NCBI GenBank assembly: GCA_024734555.1
Contig: JANPWX010000129.1
Span: forward strand, 1,194,548 to 1,258,547
DNA from: Trochalopteron elliotii
Lineage: Eukaryota > Chordata > Aves > Passeriformes > Leiothrichidae
DNA length: 64,000 nucleotides
Direction: 5' to 3'
Position numbers and translations under genes: made by a program. Shown here piece after piece: positions 38,735 through 50,100 of this stretch (its first letter is position 1; every line of letters starts with the position of its first letter). The notes below the pieces were generated by a model, which was not told the origin of the DNA, did no database searches, and worked only from the letters and a program-made list of their open reading frames with translations.

Positions 38735-39335
38735 TGTTGGGAAAGATGAGACAGGAAAAGCTTACAGATATGATTGCTTGGCAAGAGATTCTAAAAATAT
38801 AAAATCTGTGAGTGAAATAGAAATGAAAGCAAGCTTTGAGACGTAGGCATGGCAGGGAGGAAGATGGTGATTATCTGGAGATGGGTTGAGTGATAACAAA
38901 GGGACACCAGGGGACCCAAGGGTGTAGCCCCACCAAGGTATCAGGGAAAAGGTAGATAAGAAGACAGCTTTTAGAGTTTGGAATACAAAGTGATATGGTA
39001 ATATAGCAGTTCTCATAGGCTGTATGGAAAGTCTTTTGGTTTTGTATCTCACACCAGCTGGTTACTATAAATTAGAATATTCAACACAAAAGAAGATATA
39101 ATGTATTGTAACAAGCACATAGCTCTCTTACCTTCTTGTTCCTACCCCTTGTCCTCTCTTGCCCTTGCCCTTGCTCTCTCTCTCCCTCTCTCTTTGGGGC
39201 ATCCCCTCAGCCCAGGCTGGTGGCTGAAGGCAAAAGGCCCTTTTTACCCACGACTCTTGCAATAAAACCACATGTTCCTAGAGTGTCTCAGGTCTGCAGA
39301 ATTCCCTCTCCCTGCCATCAACGGATGGTCCTACA
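38735..39335 (+). mobile_element. Solitary endogenous-retrovirus LTR with target-site duplication
   Basis: The 601-bp element begins TGTTGGGAAAG and ends GGTCCTACA, giving TGT...ACA termini. It is flanked by the identical 6-mer ATGAGG at 38729-38734 and 39336-39341. AATAAA at 39261-39266 lies about 70 bp from the 3' end. A pyrimidine-rich region (CTTGCCCTTGCTCTCTCTCT-type) and GCAATAAAACCACATG give the usual R/U5 look of songbird LTRs. Six-base duplications are typical of class II (ERVK-like) insertions. No internal retroviral sequence remains, so it arose by recombination between two LTRs. It lies in intergenic DNA, antisense to both genes. Confidence 0.88.
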
Positions 39336-40749
39336 ATGAGGAACCCACCAGGAGCCCTCCCTGGCTGCCCCAGCCTTGCTCTCTCCACTGCCAGCCCGTG
39401 GCCAGCGTGGACCTTTGGCTCTCACAAAAGCAGCCCTTGGACAGGAAGCACCTGGGTGCTGCCCTTTTATAGGGCAGGTGGAAGCAGGTCTGTTGCTGCT
39501 CTAAGTGAAAACACAGAGTTGACCAGCATCCTGGCTCCTGGGGGGAAGGTGTTTTATTAATCAGAAAAAGGCTTTCCACCCCCGTGGTGTCTTGCAGACC
39601 TTTAAACTTGCATCTGCACAAATCAGAGAAATTCTGTCATTCTCACAACAGTTAAAATACAGAAACCATTTTCAGACTTCAGGATTACTTTTTAAAAAAA
39701 AATAAGAGAGAGAAGTTTAACCTGATTAGAATTACCCTCTCAGCTCAGCACAGGGTGCTCTGGGCAAGGCAGAATTTCCAGGGTACATTCCCTGGCCATT
39801 AGAATGGGAAGCTGAGATTGCTTGACCAAAAGGCATGGTCATACAGCACCTGCTTTTTCTCATTCTATTCTAGACTAGTGAAGGAGAGAGAGGGAATGAA
39901 GACCAGAAATACTGGGCACCCCATAATCCTGATTACCCAGAAACTGCTGCCATGACCAAGCAATGACTGGTAGGAGGCTGGGAGGATGATGTGAAGGTAA
40001 CGAAGTGCAAGTCTTTGGGTGTGAGGACCCAGAGCCAAAGGGTACAGAACATTATTTCACCCACAGCATTCACCATGCATTTCTAGTTCTACTGTTCATA
40101 CAATTAATTTCAACTAAGAAAATATTTTCATGGATGGCCTGCTCTTGCTACAATTCATGAGACTGTGTATAAAAACAAAATATTTTTCTCCACAGGGGAA
40201 AAAAAGAGAAAAAAAAGGGGAGGGGACAAAAAATTCCCCAAAGACCCCAAGTTTTTAAGGGCAAACTGGGAGTGTTGATGTCCACTTTTGGCAGAGCTTG
40301 AGGAAGGAAAAAATCCCTGTTAGGAACACTATGGTTGATTTCAACTAAAATAATTCACTCCCTCAGAGCTGACTGGGTCACTGCAGAAAGCATTTCCTTT
40401 GGGGGTGTTTGAGTCGGACAATGCTAATTCAGACAGATGACAGCACCTGCATTGGGGGAATGTACATCATTCCAAGAAAATCAAGCAGAAAAGCAACTTC
40501 CAGGCATTTAACGTGCATTTTAAAAGATACAAACTCTCTATCATACAACACCAGGAATACCCCAGGCTTGGTGTGATTAGGATTCGTGTGAGCCAAAGTT
40601 TACAGTCTTGTGCCCAAGCCTGACAAACATGAAAAGCCTGTGACTAGAAAGGTAGCCCTGCAAACACCATTTTCTCCCTGTGAATAGCTTGCGTCCAATC
40701 GTCCTTTTGGGCCGGCTAATGCTGTCAGAGAATGAGTTAAAGCACCACA

Positions 40750-41100
40750 AATGGCCGGAGCAAACCCTCGCGGACGGCTGGGGAAAAGAGCGGCAGTGAA
40801 TGGAGCGGGGCGGCTGCCCCCACACCGAGCACACAGAGCGCGTCTGTTCGGGGGATTCCCGGCGGCTTTGAGCGCGGGGTGCTCTGCCCGCAGCGCCGGT
40901 CACCTGCTGGGAGCTCCCATTCACTGAGGTTACATTCTAATTGGATTTTCCGAAGGCAGTGCATTAGCGTTTTCCATGATCTCACCCTTATTAGCCAAAT
41001 CGCTAATCAGGAGGAGCGCGGCTATATTGTGCGCTGGTTACATTATCTGCTGCCGCAGTGTCTGCAAGCCAGCTCCAAATTCATGCAGAGATAAAAACTT
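40750..41100. promoter_or_regulatory. Isolated CpG-rich block with homeodomain-like motifs
   Basis: About 18 CpGs occur in roughly 145 bp (40755-40899), in otherwise CpG-poor intergenic DNA. They are followed at 40935-41060 by a cluster of TAAT/ATTA cores (TCTAATTGGA, GCATTAGCG, TTATTAGCC, GCTAATCAGG). This composition suggests a conserved enhancer or the promoter of an unannotated transcript. No coding exon was recognised. Confidence 0.45.
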
Positions 41101-44100
41101 CCCTCTCTCTAGCAGAGACTCGGGAGTCTGTAGAGCTAAGGTTGCAAGCTCCAATTTTCAATAGTTCACCAGAAAACAGCTTGTCCCAGTGCTTTGCTCC
41201 TGCTCTTCCTGAGTCTGTACTATAAAAGTCAGGAATGTCACTTCTTTCACCCCTGTTGGCAGAAGTAGCATTGCTCTACAATGCAAAAGCAGAAGAATCC
41301 TTTCCCATGGACTGTTCCCCATTGAGTCCAGAATCAAATGCTGGACATGTTTAATCCTGTAAGGTTATTTTTTCTATGCACAAGCCTTTTTATATTGAAA
41401 GGAATGGAAATACCTGTTCTGTAAGCAGAAATGACACGTGCAGGCAGTCCTGTAGCTGATGACTCTGTCTTTGCACAGCTCAAAAAACTGTTTGTGTCAG
41501 AACTTAAATCCACATGAAGTACTCCTAAGCTACCAGGAAAACAGGCAAGACATCTCACATCCTGCAAAAATCTTTCTTCTTTCAGCTGGGATCCCAACAA
41601 GTTTGGATACCTGTTTCTCAACAGCAGCCTTGTTAAAAGCCTGAAGGGAAAAGACTCTTGCACATAGATTATCAAGTAATGCTTGCTGGACATTCATCCA
41701 CCAAAATTTTCTGAAAAAAATTAATTTTCTAAATACAACTTCACTTAAAAAGCCAGGTTTTATTCTTAGTTAGATGTTACATGATGATGCTCAGATTGAT
41801 TACAAGAATAATTTGGAAATATAAAGCCATATTCATTGAGAAGTTAAACACATTCAATATTTCTACTAGAATTCTTGCAATACAAATAGATACACACAGA
41901 AAAAACCCCCCTCTGATTATGTTTTACATGTAATTCTAGAGCTAAAACAAAAGAAGATCTGACCTGGACTCAAAAATGGAAAGTGGGCACCTTTCACCTG
42001 GCCTGGCATTGGTGGTATCCTGATTACACTTACACAAATGAGTTTAAACAGTGAAGCAGACTTCCCTTTTACCAACCAAGAAGGAGAAGACAGAATTCAA
42101 GGTGATGTATCAACAAATAATTCCCTGGAATCAAATAAAACCCCTCATAATTCTCAAACAACAACAACAACAAAAAAAAATCACACCAACATTGGGCTTG
42201 TAAGCTCTTGAATGTGACACTTAGAACCAGATGTGACACTCTGAATCCCCAGCAAGAACTGCATCTCTTCTCATCAGGCTTTTAAAGAGATTCTCACAAG
42301 GCAGCACAAACAGCATCTTCAGAACAAAGGGCAGTAATGCTTCCCAGCAGAGTTTAACTGGATCCTGAGGATCACCAGCCTGTATGAGCTGCTTTTCTAT
42401 TGTCCTTGCAGGGATTTTACCAGACATAAATCACATGCACTGAAGAGATAAGGAGCTAGGGGCAAAAACAACCCCAAAAGAAAACAGCATAATGAAGTTG
42501 CAAGAGTCCCTTGCAGCCTTTGGTTTACACTTCTCCAGGCCGGAGGCCGTCAGCGATGGGCTCCCTTCTCCAGGGAGGGATCTGCAAAAGCAAAATTAAT
42601 GGGGATTATTGTGACATTGAGAAACACAACTCACTTAGGAGTAATTTTCCTGTATTTTGTAACACTTTCACACACGCAACCCCCAAGGCCAACACTGTAC
42701 TTCATCACATGACTGTAATCAAAGCAATACAAGTGGCAGTAGGAGTGGAGAAGCAAAAGAGAGTGGGGATATCACAGAGTGCTCCAGGAGTCTCTGTCTC
42801 AACTTCCCTCTGATCCTGATGGTTGACAGAGCAAACAGCAGGGTCTAATGGCTTCAAGCCCCCCTGTAGAATCTTTCCAGACTTCTAAAAAGGTCAGCTG
42901 ACATTCAGCAGTGCTCAGAGGTGTACATTGGCATTAGGTACACACAAGAGAGCAGCTAAATCTGACAGAGGGAATAATTAGGTGGTAGTACCCATGGCTA
43001 AGCAGGTGCCTGTGGTTCAAACATGTATTTGCTAGTAAGCCACTCAAGCTAGGAAAATAAAATTGAAAAAAGGAAATAAGCTATTGCTGGTGCAACACAT
43101 GCTTCCTTGAAGCTTCAAAAAGTTTTGAAAAGGCTCTGACACATCTCTAGTGTTAGAGCACAAGTACACTCAGTATTTCACTTAAAGAGAAACATTAGGA
43201 ATGATGAATCCTGATGTGCTGGCTCATAGAAATAAAATTATCAAATCCTGCAGCTGTTTAAATCCCATAGCCTGTTCCTCTTCCCATGAGACTTTTCTGC
43301 CTGGTACTCTGAAGAACTACAACATGTTCTGTGATCTTCAGCTCAAGCTGACTTTAAAAAGCACGTTATCTGCACGTGTTCTGGAGTTAGGAATCAGAAG
43401 TGTGCTAATGGCTTTTTTGCAATAGCAGAAATCAAGTTGTATCAGTGAAAATGCTGAAAATAATCACATTTTCATTCCCAATGGGGATGGCAAGCTGCTA
43501 ATTAAATCTGTCTTGACTACTTGGAAGCACTGATAATTTCTCATGTAATGTATGCACTGAGGACAGGCTAATACCAAAAATGTTAAGGGTCTGGGATTTT
43601 TTCCAGGATAATTAAGATGTCAATTAAGTGACTTTTTTTTTTTCTGTCTGGTTTTTATTGAATACCTCCACAAATCCATTTTTTTTCCAGGTTTTCATAT
43701 TTTCTCCCCTCTCTCCCTACAGATGTCATTATTTTCAGTGGCAAACCCCACACTTCTCCCTCCTCCTTCTTCCAATTAGCTGTAATTATAACAACATTAG
43801 CAGCAAATTAGATGCCTCGAGGGTAAAAATCTGGGAAGCAGCAGAGTGTGGAAAGGAAGAAGAGATGAGATTGTAATGGAAGTAAGAGGGCATATCCATG
43901 TGCTCATCTGGGCACCCTTAGGGCTTTGCAGGTTGAGCTCTGCTTTCCCTGAGCATGCCAAGATGAGGAGGTGACCAGCTGCTCCCACAAGTCTCCAGAG
44001 CTAGCCCTGGAGAGGGAAGCAAAAGGCTCCATTTGGGCTTCTCCCCATGCCTGGCATCACTGGACCCAAGATAAAAACATCCAGCTCAGGCTGGAGAAAC

Positions 44101-44478
44101 CCACTGGTTGTATCTGATGTTCTGAAGGGATAACGGGGGCCCTTAAATGCATCTTTCTGCCAAGGAAAGAAATGCAGTAGGATTAATTGTGGAAGTGAAA
44201 AAGGCAAGACATGCCAGCAGTTGCAGCATGCAAAAGGGTTCTTGCTCCGAGTCGGCTTTTGAGCAATAAACCTTTTTTCCAGAGAATCTTGCATTAAAAC
44301 TCTAGGTCCAGGGAAAATCTCCAAGATCAAGCTCTTTTTTGCAACTGTCTTTTCAATTTTGCACAGTTGGATAAGGAAGGAAGTCAATGCTGCCTGCCAA
44401 ATAAAGTGACATTAAGTACGTTTGCTGGAAATCTTTCTGCCTTGCCCCTTAAAAATTTAAGAAAAAAAAGCCACACAA

Positions 44479-44600
44479 CCCCCCCCCCCCCCAAACAAAC
44501 AAACAAAAGCCAACAAAAAAACCTCAAAACCAAAAAAACCCAAATCAACCTCAGAAACCAAACAGAATCACATAACCAAGAACAAAAAGGTCAGAAACTG
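44479..44600. repeat. Poly-C followed by (CAAA)-rich low-complexity sequence
   Basis: A 14-bp C run is followed by CAAAC units and A/C-rich sequence without other structure. Confidence 0.9.
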
Positions 44601-47133
44601 ACACCAGGAGTGTGACAGAGCACAGACAGATTTAGGAGCTCAGGTTCCTCCTAAGGCAGAGGTGGTGGTCCAACAAGGCAAGGTTAGGAGAATTTAAGCA
44701 CAATTTAGGGCTAAGACTTCCTGCAGAGAAAGGTACCTGGGGAGGGACCAGTCCAGAGGTGGGAAAGAAGAGTTATTCTCTTGGAAATATATTGCCAGTG
44801 CAGTAAGGAAATATCTCATCATCTTCCTTAATCTCTGTCTTGTATCACCTACATTTCCACTTTGCTTCTCCTTCTTTATTGGGACCTTAAAGGAAACACT
44901 TCTGCTTTTGTGGAAGACAAGCTGGACTCTGCTATGAGTTATCTGAGGTTCTAAGCAGTTTTTTGAGAGTTGGGGTTTTTATTTCCTGTCATGTTGCCCA
45001 CCCTACTCCCCACATCCTTTCCTGTTTTCTGATGAATTTATTCCCAGTTTATTAGAAAGGGCTCAAATACAAAAGTGCCACATCCAAATCATCACACAAC
45101 CACGAGAGCTCAGTACTGGACACAACATTGCATAAGTGACCCTCTGCCAACTACCAAAACACATCTCTGGGTAAAAATAACAGTCTGGAGAGCAAACTTT
45201 AGAAAATAGCATCAAATAGTGTTCATCAAATTTCTGTAGCAAAGGGTTGGGTTTTTTTTTTTATTTAAAAAATTCTTCAGAGATAATCCTATGTTATTTA
45301 AATGAAATAGAAAGACAAACTGGGCTTAACAAAGGCAGCAGTACTTTAAGACAGCCTCCTCTTACCATGGGAGCAGCTAAGGAAAGTAGTGCCAGTCAGA
45401 AGAAAAGTACAGATATGGTTACAGGAGAAGCAGAAAACATGAGATTACAGCTGGTTAGAGAAGGACCTGCAGAACCCAAGTCAAATCCCAAACCACCTGG
45501 GTGCAAACACCTTCCTCCCTCACAAGAGAGGGAGGAAAACACAATGAAGGTGTAAAAGTACACAAAACTACAGAAAAAATTAGTAATTTCTGCTTAGCAA
45601 CATACACCTTCAAAGTTCCAATCACATTATGAGACTCTCACAGATTTCAGATATCTCTAAACCAGGCTTTTTTAATGGAATGTTACCAAAAATATCAGTT
45701 TGCCAAATCATTTTTCTTGTGTTCAGCTCTGAAGTTACAACCTGTGACCTGTGTTTCATAATTATTGCATAAGAAAAAATGCCCAGTGTCAAAGGAAAAT
45801 TTGTTAAGGGAAATTTAAAGGTTTTCCCAAGAAACATTAATCTACTGAAGTAGCATGCCTAGAGGAAACTGTTTCATGCCTAAAAGTTGCTGCACTGCTG
45901 ATTTGTTTCCTATAATGAAGGCCGAGCTCAGCAGAGAGAAGATTGATTGGTCTGTTTATAATCTACTGAGAAAATGAAGGATGAGAACTGAGAATCAGGA
46001 ATGCTGATGCACATACTGGCTCATTTAGACCCACCAGTGTAATTAGCACTTGCACAAAATGGAGCAAAGAAATGGGAACATCGAGAACTCTTGCTCATCA
46101 CATATTCTTGGAGCTTCTATCTTGGAAACCCTTCTCAAAATACTTACAGGCAGATTTAATATAGACAATTATATATAATACATAAAGCCAGGCTAGTGAC
46201 TCAATATTTTGAGAGTGGAGTTTGACCTCTGTGTGACCAATGGATAAATGACCAAAAACATCTGTTTTAGCAGCCAGGATGAAAAGAATTAGAGCCTAGA
46301 AGGTGTTAAAGCAGACATCCTACACAACACTATGACGGGGCTATTAAGAAATCCTCTTTAAAGGGACTGGAGCAAAAATGGAAGGGCAAAGTCTCCAAGT
46401 ATCCTAAATCCCTGTCCTGTTGAGAAGGAAGTGCTTGGATATTCTGGCCAAGGAACAGAAATAGAAAGGCAGAGCACAGATTTTGAAGAAGTCTTTTTCA
46501 GGGAGCGAGAAGCCAAGTCACATAGTCAAGCAGGGTAGAAGAAGAATTCTCTTCCTTCAGATCCCCAAAGTGCACTGCCCTGGACCACAGCTGCAGTTGG
46601 TGGCTGGAGTGGTTTCATTCCCTGTTATAAACATCCTCCCTGTATCCTCTGGTGCAGAAAATCACTTGGAGTTTGAGTGGGAGGAATGGCAAAATTAATC
46701 TCCTGTCCTGTTGTGCAGGCACAGCACTACTTTCCCCGTGACCACATCAGAACCCTCCAAAGAGCTGCCATGTAATTATGGGATGCCCCTCAGCCATTTT
46801 GGTGAGCTACATTCCCACCCTACCCTCTCCTCCAGGCAAATGTGGATGACAGCAAATAATGGAACAGTTCCTCTGCAGCCATCTTCTTCTTCCAGGTGTA
46901 ACAAAACAGCTTCTGGACTCAGCACTCCGTGCCACCTCACATGGGTGGCACCATGGGATGACAGATTCCCACCCAGAGGAGACTCCCTGTGGTGCCCATC
47001 TTTTGAGTGGTCTGAAACAAGTACTTCAAAACACCCAGGAATGATTTCAAATCCAGATACAAATATTTAATTATTCCTCCCCATTTTCGAGAAAATAGTT
47101 CGTACTGACTCTTTGGCAAGTATTTAACTCTGT

Positions 47134-47159
47134 TCACTTGCATGGCACTATTTTCAGAC
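47134..47159 (-). CDS. TNIP3: Candidate last TNIP3 coding exon
   Basis: After acceptor gggtgccag| the sequence GTCTGAAAATAG... completes the pending Gly codon and continues LKIVPCK before a TGA at 47136-47134. The human tail is likewise Gly-Leu followed by a few mostly basic residues. The frame and length fit, but the polypyrimidine tract is poor, and other acceptors within a few kb cannot be excluded. Confidence 0.35.
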
Positions 47160-50100
47160 CTGGCACCCTGAACTACCAGAACAGATCAGGAACAGCAATG
47201 GGCATTTTGCCTTTAAGGTGAAACAGCATCCTAAATCCTGCACTTTGTTACCATGGACTCCTAAACCTACCCCATGCTGGCCCTCAGTTTTGGCACATCA
47301 TTAAATTCGGTCTTTGCTGAAGCAACAGAAGCTCTAAGGAGAATTCTGAAGGTATCTTTCCTTCAGGACTATTCCTAGGTGTTTAATGAGGCAAATGTGT
47401 GATGCTATAATGTGTAAAGAGACATTTTATGAATTGCAATAAAGCTGTAACAGAATGGTATCAAATCAGAAACCTCACCTGTGTTGCACACACACCAACC
47501 TTGACTCTCCAAGGCAAAGCTGTCACATAAGCACTCAACAGATAGACAAGAAAGTTTACTCTACATCCCTCAAAGGCCTCCATTTGAAAAAAAAGTGCAT
47601 TTAATACATGCTCTGTACAGCTGTTGTCTTACCATTTGCCTTGTGCTGCACATCTGGCGGAAGCTGGTCAGGAACATACCACTGATAGTCTGGCTGCACA
47701 GAACAATAAAACATTATTGCAGCAATATGGACTTCACAGGCACTTCAAACAAAAGAACAGTGACATGATAAAAACATAATTGTGCTGTGAAGCTTCTCAT
47801 TAGCCATACACAAGCAGTTTACAAAAAAACCCCAATCTTATGTTTAGGTAGGTTTCCACTGATCCCAGTCTTCCAGCTTGCTTCCTCTCCTATGGCATTA
47901 GGAAAATTGGCATAAACCTTTCTAGATCCCACAATCACAATGAAACATTAAGAGAACCAAACCAGATTTTAAAAGGGCTAAGGAAAAAAGTGCAGGAGAA
48001 GATACCAGCAGGCATCTCCCTCTACCAAAGAACCCTAGAGAAACCTGGCCCACGTGACAGGTGAAGCTGCTCCAGTTTGAATGCATCTGTAACAGCTGTA
48101 AAATGCTCTAGTGTGAAAGGAATTACCATGGAATAATGTTCTCTCCCCTCCTCCCTTTCCTCACAGGTTAGCACTGCTGTTACTATAACATTAGCTATTA
48201 TCAAATAACTTCCTGCAAATACCATGGGATAGGGAAAATTCCCATCTTTCTCGTAAGAGGAAGTACTGGGAAGGTTATGTCCATGCAGACATAGTTTTGT
48301 CCAGGGAAATCTTGGAAGAAATAGTGCATTACAGTTTATACCACCCACTGTGGTAAATGAGTAGCAAATTATCACAAGAGAAAACAACCTTGGGACCAGC
48401 CGTTTCAGCTGAAGCTGTGTTAGGCTGTCTGTCTGGAATAAGAAGTCCATGCAAGCTTGTCAAAATCTAGGTAATTGCTGCTTCAAATTAGTTACACTGG
48501 AAAAATGATTCTTGTTCTGCAGAAATTACTCTGACAAAACCATTGACTTGTCCCAAGGGGAATCTTGCAGATTGCAATTTGCAGGAAACAAATTTCACAG
48601 ACTCCTACAGAAGTTTTGCCTGAATTAAGATGGCAGGATGAAGCTGTAGACAGGGAAAACAGATTTAACTTTCATGTTTTGCTGTCATTCATGCTTACAT
48701 AGCAGTAATCACTCTCATACATTGTCAGGAAAAAAGGGAGCTATTGCATTTTAACTTAAATTGTACCAGTCACAGGAATTATTAACTAATTCTGTGCCTG
48801 TGGGCAAACAAAGTGGACTTTGATACGAAGCTTTAAGAACAGGTAGTTTTTCACCAATGGCCCAAATTACACTCATTTGCACTGCTTTTTGAGTTTCTGG
48901 TGAATTTTATGTTCACTGACCAATTCTTCTCTTTTATGTACCTAGACCGCACAAACTTGAATGAATTTCAGGAACAAGATGTGTATTTCACATCAGACTA
49001 ACCAAAGTGTTTCTACTAGAGTGTAAAAAGGAAAGAAAAAGTGCAAGAACAGAAAAAGAATGAAAAAGCAAAAGCACAGCCTAAACACGCAGGATTACAT
49101 ATCAGGACACCCATTAAATTCTAACACCTTTCTCCATTGCTAACAAATTGCTCAGGGAGGTACACAAAGCTCAGAGCAGCAACTCACACAGGCAAAGAGT
49201 TGAGAAAAAAGGGTCAGAATGAGACTGGGAGTTACAAAGCAACCAGTCAGACTGACACCGGCACTCCGTCAGGAATGACAGAGTTGTAAACCCAGTGATC
49301 CCTCACAGAATTGGAAACCCAGATGATGAAAGTTCAGGGAGAAGGGCCAAAATAACCTGGGCCAGTGTCCAAATTGCAGGGAAAAACATTCTGCAATACT
49401 TCCAACTTTGATAAATAGGCAGATAAGCACACTCCTGAAGCACAGAAATTACTTGTCTGACCACAGCTTTTCCATTAGATTTCTACAGCCTGAAAGCCTT
49501 TCATGCATTTTGCAAAAATTCAGCTATAATTTCTCAAATAATGAGTATCTTTCCATATGTGACAGCTTTATAGCCAGAAACAGATATTGTGTATTTAAAA
49601 TGACATTCACCATGTTTAAATGCATTCTCACTAGACTGGAACAAGCCAGCCCACTTAGATAACCCAAAGCACTTAAAAAAAATGTTCTTTGAAGCAGTAT
49701 TTTCATTGGAATAAATAACTCCCACTCACAGAACCTGTTCCAGTGCAAAGCTGTCCTTCTGCATGCTGAGGAAGACAGGACCCTGTTGTGTTCCAGGAAA
49801 AAGGCACACTTCCCACTGTGTTAGCCACAGATAGAACTTCCACTTCTGCTGATTTGGTTTTTATTGTCTTATGTTGAAGGCTCAGAGCAGATCCCTACTT
49901 CTGAAGTGAGGTAATTATACAGCTAGAAAGGGCTCCGAATGTGTCATGGAAATAAATTAATCTAAGAAATCAGAAAGACTCCAATCAGACAACCTTATTT
50001 TCTAAAATTAATAAACAAATGTAAAAGAATCCTGTTTTTCTTCTTAGTGCTGTTACAGATAACGAGTATTTGCCAAAGTAAATTCGATCTTGATCTGGAC

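Larger units (their letters stand above)
26091..47133. other. Intergenic region between NDNF and TNIP3
   Basis: About 21 kb lies between the presumed NDNF promoter and the 3' end of TNIP3. No recognisable protein domain, tRNA or other RNA gene was seen. It contains one solo LTR, several simple repeats, one isolated CpG-rich block (40.75-40.90 kb) and one 230-codon open frame (27105-27797) that matches nothing I know. The sequence otherwise looks unique and AT-rich. Confidence 0.6.

Noticed and set aside
47478..47525. Alternative last TNIP3 exon (acceptor ttatgtgacag, reading ALPWRVKVGV)
   Set aside because: The frame is open but does not give the expected Gly-Leu junction, and a stop follows only after unrelated residues.
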